Below are positions 12,018 through 21,753 of a stretch of DNA of 64,000 bases, piece after piece. Below the pieces are notes generated by a model that saw only the letters and a program-made list of their open reading frames with translations, did not search any database and had not been told where the DNA came from. Numbering within the stretch: the first letter of the stretch is position 1; each line of letters starts with the position of its first letter. The translations under genes and the position numbers were made by a program. Origin of the DNA: Epiperipatus broadwayi. Lineage: Eukaryota > Onychophora > Udeonychophora > Euonychophora > Peripatidae. Location: NCBI GenBank assembly GCA_028023455.1, contig JAQFVV010006216.1:1241445-1305444 (forward strand), read 5' to 3'.

Positions 12018-13135
12018 CTAAGCATATATAAGAACAAATATTAAGAGATGGGTATTATTATTTGTCTTTTGGAGAGTTTATTTCCATTATATAATTCCTT
12101 GGAGCATCTAAAACAACAAATGCTAAGAGATAAGTGGTATCACCTGTCAGAGAGTTTAATTATGTTATATAACTTATTGGAAGCTTCAATTACTTCCTGT
12201 TCAGTTACATATAATCTGAGTTATTTATTTTTACATCACATGATCACCATTTCTTATGCTTGCTTATAACTGTTATTAAAAACTGCAAAACTCCCCATAT
12301 GTATTGCCACTCAGTGCAATGCCAAAATCTTCATCTAGTTCCTATTCATCCAATATTCCCAGAATAGTTTCTGGATTGTGGTCTTCATCAGTGAGAAGCC
12401 TTGCATCTGAAAGCACTGCATCTAGATCTTGGGATCTAATGCAACCCTCCAGCAGCCACCTTTTATCTCTACTTAACTACAAAACTATGAGTCTTAAATT
12501 TAAAACACAATAATATTTTCAGTCCAAGTTCATAGGTCTGAACTCAGTTCAGTACCCATACATTTTGGTGTCTCGGTTCTTTAATAACCATAGCCACCAC
12601 TATCCTATTATTGCAGTATTGGGTTTAAGCCAATAAACATCACATGATCACCATTTCTTATACTTGCTTATAACTATTATTAAAACAGGAAAAACTCTCC
12701 ATACATATTGCCACTCAGTGCAAGCCAGAGTAATCAATGGATACCAGAAGTCTTGTGCATATTGTGGATATTGGATGAGTAGGCACTAGATGGTGATATT
12801 ATGCACAAGCCTTCTGGCATCCTTGATTACTCTGGCTTGCATTGAGTGGCAATATGTATGGAGAGTTTTGCCTGTTTTATTATTTACAGTTATTAAAACT
12901 TACCTCATGAATCTCTGAATATTAAAATGGTCATTCTTATCATTTATTCTATAAATATATAAATAACCAATAGATTCAATTTACTCCCACATTTAAAATT
13001 ATGTGCATAAACTAAGAATATATAAGAACAGATGCAAAAAAACAAGCAGTGTCAACTGTTTTTGAAGTTTATTTAAGTTATACAACTTACTGGAAACTTC
13101 AGTTACTTCCTGTTCAGTTATATATATATAACATT
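12018..13135. repeat. nested direct repeats around a hairpin element
   Basis: A segment containing acttcctgttcagtta occurs at about 12165-12210 and again at about 13068-13120. A second pair of direct repeats starting acatcacatgatcacc runs at 12232-12310 and 12627-12720 and leads into the hairpin at 12671-12892. The arrangement suggests one repeat inserted into another or local duplication. The Ser-rich frame at 12304-12513 is a chance reading of this repeat. Confidence 0.6.
12671..12892. repeat. long hairpin (MITE-like inverted repeat)
   Basis: Left arm 12671-12762 and right arm 12800-12892 are near-perfect inverted copies. Both carry attgccactca and gcaagccagagtaatca, with a spacer of about 37 bp between arms. 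No coding content. The class is unknown; the size and symmetry resemble a foldback MITE. Confidence 0.7.
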
Positions 13136-16100
13136 TTAATCTTCCATAGTAAAATAACTGTAATACATTTTTTTTTTTCATGTATTAAAGCATATGACAG
13201 GATATTTTAAATATAAAATAATAATTTTTTACATAATATATAATGAAGAGACAATCTCACAAGTATTAATGTCCAAATCAGGATTTTTTCACCAACACAA
13301 AAGATAGCCTCTTCAATTAGCCAGTAATGATCTTATATATTACCAATTAAGACAATTATAATTTTTAAAGTAAAATAAATTCTGTAAATATATATAACGA
13401 TTAAATCAACTTTATTTCACTTAAAAATACCAATTACTTTATAATAATATAAAAACCATTGTATGGGAAAGATCTTGTAACTTTAAATTTGATTTTAGTC
13501 AAAATATTACTCAATACTATATGAAGAAAAGCACCTAAAAAAATAAAAATTAAAGAAGCACTTATGATAAATGGATTTCAAGATATCATAATGAATAGGC
13601 AATGAGCTAACATTGAAATATGCAATGCTTGGAAAATCGTGTGGAACCTCTTATTTCATATTTAAATTAAGTTCAGTTGATAATGATTACAATTTAAATA
13701 ATTAAAAGTACATTATTTCTGAGTAATAACATTTTTTGCTATTATTATTCAATTTATTTAAATATGTTATATAGTTTAATGTGTATTTACTAATTTATAC
13801 AGATACATATATATAGGCATGCTTTCAAAAAGTATTCAATATATATTTTTTCTTAGTTTTAATAAAAATATAATATGCACAGTTACAAATATCACAAAAG
13901 AATTATATCTATTTCCGAAGTAAATTTGATAATGTTTGATAAAAAAAAAAATATCTCAGTGTTAAACTTTGTATCATTCAAAAGGCATAGAAGTAAAAAT
14001 TCAAAAGTTCAATATTTTCATTTAAAAATGGCTACTATATTACCTCTAACTCTTTCTCCATATGTATATATAAAATTCAAAATATGACAAAAAAAAAAAA
14101 AGAATTCTAAAATTTATCTAAAAAAGCAAATACATCATCTCAATTATTATATTATGAAAATTAAATATAATTATATAATTTTTTGTAGGAGATTTATGAA
14201 AAATGACTTTTTAAACCTATAAAATAATTTTTGAGAGGTGTTTTTTTTGTCTTCTTAATATTACTATTTCTCTTTTTGTAATACATCATAAAAAATGCAC
14301 TTAATTTGAACTGACGGATTCACTTAGCTTGAAAAAAATTATATTCCTGAAAAATTTAAGCAAAGGAAAAATTGATTTTGAAAGTTATAAATATAATTAC
14401 AATCTTAAAAAGCTTTAATTAATTGTGATATTTCAAGTGTGCGAATAAAAACTAAACCCTTTAAAGTTAGTCTCACTTAAAAGGAATGTTGACGATATTA
14501 AAGATTTTTTTTTTGCCCGCAAGTCAATAGAATCAGATATTAACATGAAAAATGTGAAGAATAAAACAAAATAATTACACAAATTTTAACTCATAATTTA
14601 ACATAAAAGAAAAATACATTTAGTTTATATGATAAAAGTACATTTAAAAGATTTTGGAAGCTCAAACCTTCCACTTACTTAGGTTTTAGCTATGAAGTTC
14701 ATTAATTAAATAAATGAGTTTTAATGAAACAATATTAAATTAATAATAGTAAATGTTATATTAAAAAAATCAGCAGCTTTTTTCTTCTGGTGTTGGTTAT
14801 TATTGACATTTCTACATAATTTAGTGTTGTGTAAAGCGGCATTTCAAAAGTTGAAGATTCTTAGATCGTTTTTCAACTGAAAAAAAATTAAAAATAAACA
14901 AGCCAAGTGTTTATTCACTTGGAGGGAGCTGGTATGTTCTATTAACCATTTTAGAACGCAATATCACATGACTTTCCAAGCATTGACTAAATTATTATTG
15001 CATTACACTAATAATATAATAATAAAGAATCTCTAAAAAGCATTATAAATCAAAATTCATAAAAATCAATGCAGATCATAAAATCAAAGTTATCACATGT
15101 TTCAATTTTAGTTCTATGACAACTGCTTAACTTATATATTGTTATTATTTAACGATATTATAATCTAACATTTTCATATGTATATATTGTATCGGTCGAA
15201 ATTGTATGTTAACTCAACATGATTCACAGTCTGGATAAAAGTACTTCAAATCCAACCATACACGAGATCAAAGATAAAGAATACTTATGGATTCTGCCCT
15301 GTTTACCTACTCTCTAAATCTGCCAACTAATTAACAACATTTTCGAGGCAAGCAATTAATCTTTTCTATACTCTGGCCCACTAGCATCAACAGTGGAGCA
15401 TGAGCCTCAACTAATTCTAACATCTAACTTTAATATTAATTCTAATTAAACCTATCCATTAACTTAAATATAAGAATAATATGTATGTGACCTTGAGTCA
15501 TCAGATAGCAGCACAATAATTAATTAGAAAAGATAATTTTAAAATGAAATGCATTAAGACAAAGCTTAAATTCACACACACGCACATATATATAATAAAA
15601 CATTTGTATAATTTATCTAATGTCTCTCTGTTTTTATTTCATAATTTAGTTAACATAAATTTCTATTCTGTCATTAATTATGTCTCGAGTAAGGGAGCGG
15701 TATAGTTCATATGCCAATCTAACAGATGTAAACGATTAGCATTTAATGGAAGATGCTCACCCAAGTCTGAGATATACGAAACAAATATTTTAAATACCCT
15801 ATTTTAAACATAACTTTATTATAAGTGAAATTATTTTTAAGAGAGAAATAATTAAATCATACTTCAGGAATTGGCCCTGAAGAGAGTGACATGTTTAAAA
15901 TATAAATGGATCGCAATATTCACAAATAAATATTTTAAGATTTTAAAACACAAAAATTAATCAGATTGGATTCAACCCGTCATGATGCGCTCAGAACAAA
16001 AGAAAGTGAATAAACCCAGCATTCGATATTACATTACCAGCATAGACTTAATTCACCTGCCCCATTCCAGTGATGCCAAAAAATAAAGAAAGAATGGTCT

Positions 16101-17160
16101 GTGCCATTTGAAAACCTAAAATATTTCAGGTGAAAGTATGAGAATTGCCAAGGCTGACTAAGCTCAGCTTGCCCCGGTTCTTCCCATCCTGATAAGAAAA
16201 TCCATAGCCAGTGAAATTATCATGTGTTCTAATTCTGATCTAGCGATCACAAAGAACAAAAGACAAGTAATCAAGCCAAATGCTGGCAAGGCAAAATATG
16301 AGTACTGGAGAATATATTTTAGAATTTAACTATATAATTGTGCTAAACTATAAAGATTATACAAATGTTATACAGATTGACCAAGATCAAACCAACAAGA
16401 ATAAAATAAGCATTAATTATTATTACGAATATCCTTTTATAAGCAACACGTCTTTCCCTTCAACACAAACTCCTACTAATATTCCAATTGACATTTTATT
16501 ACTCTCTTTACTATTTAGCACAAATATAAATTTCTAAACACCCTCCCTTTCACTCTTTAAAAATAAAATAATATAACTTAACAAAATCTCATGCTTGAAT
16601 CTAGCATCTCCCCACAACTAAACCATGTATGCATAAATATTTTGAAAAACACATAATAATATAAAATGGTTTCATCTCAACAAAACAAGGGTTGTTCCAA
16701 GTATTAATCTTTCAGAGCTACAGAATTATTCACTTTTATTTACCAACAAACTGGTCAGGAAATAGGAAGCAAAATATTTAAGTAAATAAAACTTTTGTCG
16801 AGATGGAACAAATTGGCATATATTCATTTCATTTAACTAAATAATAATATTTTTTAAACTATATTAGAAGAGAGTTTAGAATTAAGAGGCATAACATTAA
16901 GACAGATAGAATGAGAGTAAAGACATTAGATTTAAAGTGATAGCAAGTATAATTTACAGAATTTTAATTGAATATTTATATTACATTAAGAAGATTTTTA
17001 TTTTAAAAGACATTAAAAGTAGCAAAATTTACATTATCAAGTCACTGGCATTTTTAAAAATAAATTAGGTGGTTAGAAATAACAAATTGGAACATATTAC
17101 CTAGTTTATTCTGAGTCCTTGTGGATGTTTGGATCCCATGATGAAATATGAATTTTCGCA
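13136..17160. other. gene-free stretch, partly of higher complexity
   Basis: No coding frame with recognisable homology on either strand. The part from about 14870 to 16270 is less AT-rich than its surroundings and not obviously repetitive within the window; it could be single-copy intronic or intergenic DNA. No splice-bounded exon could be supported. Confidence 0.4.
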
Positions 17161-17492
17161 CAGGATATATATATATATATATGTAAACAAAACATACGCT
17201 TGATGGGCGTTTTTGGTAGAACGCCATCTGTGGACATAAATACAAGCGTTAGCAAGTTTTTTAACTTGCATTTTTGTTTATCATAAATGTACCTTTGAGG
17301 TCTTTCTTGCAATGATATAGATTGCAGAGGCTTCTACTATGTGGTGATGCTGAACTGAGATCAGACCCATATAGCTATCTGGTTTGCTATGCTGAGTTTG
17401 AAGACATTACGTGTCTAAAAAATTCACGCTTGCAAGCTGAATAGAAATTGTTTCATAAACACTCAGAGTTTGTATTTAGATCTAGTTTCTTT

Positions 17493-17550
17493 ATTCCTGT
17501 CTTTCACTGACGATAGCAAATAGCTTGAAATCATGATCTGAAAGTGGAAT
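17493..17550 (+). ncRNA. type I hammerhead ribozyme, unit 1
   Basis: All parts can be read directly. Stem I: ATTCC (17493-17497) with GGAAT (17546-17550), an internal loop TGT opposite T, then CTTTCA (17501-17506) with TGAAAG (17539-17544). Core box CTGACGA (17507-17513). Stem II: AGC/GCT closing loop AAATA, with a U-U mismatch next to the core (17514-17526). GAAA (17527-17530). Stem III: A-U, U-A, C-G with a 2-nt loop (17530-17537). Predicted cleavage follows C17538 in the triplet AUC. The layout, including the very short stem III and the interrupted stem I, is that of natural type I hammerheads in animal genomes. The U-U pair at the base of stem II could lower activity. Confidence 0.9.
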
Positions 17551-17901
17551 TATAGTTAGAGATAGTGAATACTAACTACTCTGACGTTTATGTAAACAAA
17601 ACATACGCTTGATGGGCGTTTTTGGTAGAACGCCATCTGTGGACATAAATACAAGCGTTAGCAAGTTTTTTAACTTGCATTTTTGTTTATCATAAATGTA
17701 CCTTTGAGGTCTTTTTTGCAATGATATAGATTGCAGAGGCTTCTACTATGTGGTGATGCTGAACTGAGATCAGACCCATATAGCTATCTGGTTTGCTATG
17801 CTGAGTTTGAAGACATTACGTGTCTAAAAAATTCATGCTTGCAAGCTGAATAGAAATTGTTTCATAAACGCTCAGAGTTTGTATTTAGATCTAGTTTCTT
17901 T

Positions 17902-17959
17902 ATTCCTGTCTTTCACTGACGATAGCAAATAGCTTGAAATCATGATCTGAAAGTGGAAT
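17902..17959 (+). ncRNA. type I hammerhead ribozyme, unit 2
   Basis: Identical over all 58 nt to the ribozyme of unit 1, exactly 409 bp downstream. Predicted cleavage is between 17947 and 17948, so a transcript would release a 409-nt RNA running from 17539 to 17947. Confidence 0.9.
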
Positions 17960-18310
17960 TATAGTTAGAGATAGTGAATACTAACTACTCTGACGTTTAT
18001 GTAAACAAAACATACGCTTGATGGGCGTTTTTGGTAGAACGCCATCTGAGGACATAAATACAAGCGTTAGCAAGTTTTTTAACTTGCATTTTTGTTTGTC
18101 ATAAATGTGCCTTTGAGGTCTTTCTTGCAATGATATAGATTGCAGAGGCTTCTACTATGTGGTGATGCTGAACTGAGATCAGACCCATATAGCTATCTGG
18201 TTTGCTATGCTGAGTTTGAAGACATTACATGTCTAAAAAATTCACGCTTGCAAGCTGAATAGAAATTGTTTCATAAACGCTCAGAGTTTGTATTTAGATC
18301 TAGTTTCTTT

Positions 18311-18368
18311 ATTCCTGTCTTTCACTGACGATAGCAAATAGCTTGAAATCATGATCTGAAAGTGGAAT
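18311..18368 (+). ncRNA. type I hammerhead ribozyme, unit 3
   Basis: Identical over all 58 nt to the ribozymes of units 1 and 2. Predicted cleavage is between 18356 and 18357, defining a second 409-nt monomer (17948-18356). The fourth, partial unit ends before its ribozyme. Confidence 0.9.
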
Positions 18369-18848
18369 TATAGTTAGAGATAGTGAATACTAACTACTCT
18401 GACGTTTATGTAAACAAAACATACGCTTGATGGGCGTTTTTGGTAGAACGCCATCTGTGGACATAAATACAAGCGTTAGCAAGTTTTTTAACTTGCATTT
18501 TTGTTTATCATATATATATATATAAACTGAAAGAAGACCCTTTGATTCCTCTTGGAGGCCTTAAAAAACTGAGCAGGGCAAATTTCTAATGTCCATTCCA
18601 TACGTTCTTGTCATTGCAGCTGTTATTCATATAGTATACAAACATGGATAGGCTACTCACCAACATACATTAGCCAGCATGGTGAGTTTATTGGCTTTGT
18701 ACCTCTGAGTTTAAGAATATTTTTTCAATATATATACAATCATGAAGACAAAAATAAATCATGGCCCTTATTTCCAGGAGGCAGTAAAGTCACCAACCAA
18801 GGCAGCAGTTGGTGGCTGAAGGCAGAGGGTGCTAGGAAACCCCTGATT

Positions 18849-19583
18849 GTGGACTCAGGCTGCCATTTGATGACAACTTTTTATTTAGGTACTTACAACT
18901 GTAAATCACTTTCAAGTGAAGGAAGATTGCAAGAGTTAGAAAAAGAACTATCTTATATTAAATGGGACATTATTGGACTTTGTGAAGTTAGAAGAAAAGG
19001 TAGAGAAGCAATTGATTTAAGAAGTGGACATATTCTCTACTAAAAAGGCATGAATATTGGAAATACAAGTGGAGTAGGATTCATTATAAATAAAAAATGG
19101 AAGAATAACATTGTGGAGATTGATGATGTATCTGACATGGTGGCAAGATTAGCTTTACAACTTAATAGCAGATACAAAATGCAGATAATTCGGGTTTATG
19201 TCCCAACAAGTTCTCATAGTGATGAAGTAGTAGAAGAATTTTATATGGATGTACAAAAGGCTTTTGATCACAGTAAACAACATTTTGAAATTGTTATGGG
19301 AGACTTTAATTCTAGAATTGGTAAACAAATGAAAGACAAAAATGCTGTAGGTAATTTTGGTTATGGTAATAGAAATGAGAGAGGACATAGACTTGTGGAG
19401 TTTTCAGAAAAAGAAAAACTTTATATTATGAATTATTCTTTTGAGAAAAAGGGTAAAAGGAAATGGACATGGAAGCATCCAAATGAAGGTACAGCAGAAT
19501 TGGATTATATTTTGACTAACAGAAAATACATATTTCAAGATTATAATGTTCTTAATAAATTTAACACAGGAAGTGATCATTGA
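18849..19583 (+). pseudogene. RTE LINE apurinic-type endonuclease domain
   Basis: The frame reads a typical EEP/AP endonuclease domain: a TYNCKSLS start, the metal-binding Glu in LCEVRRKG, SGVGFIINKKW, RVYVPTSS, the GDFNSRIG motif with catalytic Asp and Asn, LDYILTNR and a terminal SDH. A TAA at 19041-19043 splits it after GHILY. This is the only in-frame stop in the domain. Databases often label host copies of this type as craniofacial development protein 2-like. The enzyme would nick target DNA to prime reverse transcription. After SDH the frame is lost in a TGA and an A-tract. Confidence 0.85.
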
Positions 19584-19941
19584 TTAGTAAAATGTAAGAT
19601 ACATATTAATGCAAAACTAGAGAGACAAAAATTATTAAAAAAAAACAAGATTTACAGTTGATATTCCTAATCTTCAGAAACATTCTAATAAATTTAAATT
19701 AGAACCTAGAAATTGGTTTCAAGTATTAGTAGATTTTGAACATGATTCAGATTTGAATGAAATTAATAAGAAAATAACTGATACACTTTTAAAAACTGCA
19801 ACAAAGATAGCTAGTAAAAAAAAGCAGCAATTGATCAATAAAATTTCTATTGAGACTAGAGAATTTATGAAAAAAAGAAGGAATATAAAGATATACAAAA
19901 ATGATGCATAAAAAAGAATTGAATATCTCGAATTTTGTAAA

Positions 19942-21687
19942 ATGGTATGGAAAAGAGTTGAAAATGATATAAGAAAGTATAATTGTGAACTAGCAAGGAA
20001 AGCTGTAGAAGAGAATAAAAGTCTAAAGAGTGTAAAACAACATTTTGGTATTGATAGGAAATTTATATCTGCAATAAGAAAAAAAGATGACATTATTACT
20101 AAAAGGAGAGATGACATCATGAAATGTGTAAAAGATTTCTATCAAGAATTATATAGTAATAAAGAACAAGTACCTCCTATACCTATTATATCTTCTGAAT
20201 TGCCCAGAATTTTGAATGAGGAAGTGAGACATGCAATTAAATTTATGAAGAAAGGGAAGGTTCCAGGTAATGATGGAATTATAATTGATACATTAAAAGA
20301 AGCAGGTGAAGAAATAAAAAAATTTTTTTAGCAAAGTTATATTCCAAATGTCTAAATGATAAAGATGTACCAGATGATTGGAAGAATGCAGTATTAATAT
20401 TAATATTTAAAAAAAGTGATAAAGAATATATTAGAAATTACAGACCTAGCAGTCTTTTATTAGTTTTATACAAAATTTATACTAAGATAATTACAACTCA
20501 TCTACAGAGAACACTGAACCTGCACCAACCAAGAGAGCAAGCTGGATTTAAAAGTGGTTTTAGTACAATAGATCATATCCAGGTATTGAGAGAAGTTATA
20601 GAAAGGACAAATGAATATGAGTTGCCATTATGCTTTGGATTTGTAGATTATGAAAAGGCATTTGATTCTATAAACATTTCTTCAGTGATTAAAGCATTGG
20701 ATCATCAAGGTATAGATCCAGGATATTGTCATATTTTAAAGAATATTTATAAAAATGCAACAGCAACAATTAGATTACATAATGATAGTAGGAAAGTCAA
20801 CATTGAGAAGGGTGTAAGACAAGGTGACTCCATATCTCCAAAACTTTTTACAGCAGTGCTGCAAGAAGTATTTTGTGGATTAAAATGGGAAGCTAAAGGA
20901 GTGAAAGTAAATGGAGACTATTTAAGTCATTTAGATTTTGCAGATGATGTAGTTGTTTTTGCAAATAATGCTTTAGAGTTGCAGGAAATGTTGCAGGAGT
21001 TATCAGATGAAAGTAGAAAAGTAGGACTAAAGATAAATGTTAAAAAGACTAAAGTAATGTTTAATAGATTTTCTCAAAATATGAAAATAAAGATTGATTA
21101 TGATGAATTAAAAGAAGTTAACAGTTACAAATACCTTGGTCAGATTATTAATACAGATGGAAACATAATGGATGAAATTAATCATAGAATTAAACTTGGT
21201 TGGAGTGCTTTTGGTAGAAATAACTTGATACTAAAAGGAAATATGCCTATGTGTTTGAAAAGAAAGGTTTTTAATAAATGTGTTTTGCCAGTTCTTACTT
21301 ATGGATCTGAGACTTGGACACTTAATAGAAGAGCAATACAGAGACTTCAAACCACTCAAAGAAGTATGGAGAGATGCATGTTGGGAGTAACAAGAAGAGA
21401 TTGAAAATGCAATGTATGGATAAGAGAACAAACAGGTGTTACTGATCTCCTTGAAAAAATTAAAAGACTGAAGTGGAGTTAGGCTGGACATATTGCTAGA
21501 AGAGATGATAATAGATGGACAATTGAAATTTTAAACTGGATTTCAAGAGATTGTAAAAGACCCAGAAAGAGACCACATGTGAGATGGATGGATGAAATAA
21601 GAAAGTGTGCAGGGGTGATGTGGAGAAGAGAAGCTAAAGATCGGAAAAGATGGATTGAACTTGGAGAGACCTTCATCCTGCTGTAGA
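19942..21687 (+). pseudogene. RTE LINE reverse transcriptase domain
   Basis: The first part (19942-20331) holds a pre-RT linker and the start of the RT fingers (KFMKKGKVPGNDGI). A frameshift near 20331 leads to a segment with YRPSSLLLVLYKIYTK and REQAGFKSGFSTIDHI. The third part (20586-21404) carries motif A FVDYEKAFDSI, motif B GVRQGDSISPKLF, motif C FADDVVVF and a thumb with YLGQIINTDG. After a TGA at 21402 the same frame continues through GHIARRDD and RPHVRWMDEI to a stop at 21685, with one further TAG. These are typical RTE C-terminal motifs. Few lesions suggest a fairly young copy, but it cannot make an intact enzyme. Confidence 0.85.
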
Positions 21688-21698
21688 TTGATAATGGT

Positions 21699-21700
<2 letters not shown>

Positions 21701-21751
<51 letters not shown>
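21701..21751. repeat. (TA)n microsatellite at the LINE 3' end
   Basis: About 25 TA dinucleotides following the RTE element, probably its tail or its target. Confidence 0.9.

Positions 21752-21753
<2 letters not shown>

Larger units (their letters stand above)
17181..18512 (+). repeat. retrozyme-like tandem array, 3.26 units of 409 bp
   Basis: Units start at 17181, 17590 and 17999, with a partial fourth from 18408 to about 18512; the period is exactly 409 bp. Only about seven positions differ between the three complete units. Each contains the same 58-nt hammerhead ribozyme. The unit is clearly less AT-rich than the surrounding DNA and holds several hairpins: GGCGTT/AACGCC, GCAAGTT/AACTTGC with a four-T loop, and TGCAAT/ATTGCA. 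No open frame spans a unit. Tandem, non-coding, ribozyme-bearing units of this size match animal retrozymes, whose transcripts self-cleave to monomers and can be circularised. Both ends of the array abut TA dinucleotide runs (17165-17180 and 18511-18523). Confidence 0.9.
18524..21751 (+). mobile_element. RTE-clade LINE retrotransposon, nearly full coding length
   Basis: Endonuclease and RT domains lie in order on the plus strand, and the element ends in a TA-rich tail after a TTGATAATGGTTGATA junction (21690-21705), as RTE elements end in short simple repeats rather than poly(A). The 5' boundary is uncertain: it may begin directly after the TA run that ends the ribozyme array (18524) or nearer to 18780. 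Damage is light: a stop in the endonuclease, frameshifts near 19583-19942 and 20331-20586, and two stops after 21404. No target duplication could be fixed because both sides are TA repeats. Confidence 0.8.

Noticed and set aside
12304-12513. Ser-rich 69-codon frame
   Set aside because: It lies inside a repeat block and has no motif or family resemblance.
17181-18512. CRISPR array
   Set aside because: The repeats are 409 bp, directly adjacent without spacers, and the DNA is eukaryotic.
19719-20120. 133-codon minus-strand frame, Ser/Phe/Leu-rich
   Set aside because: It is antisense to the RTE LINE coding region and a shadow of A-rich codons.
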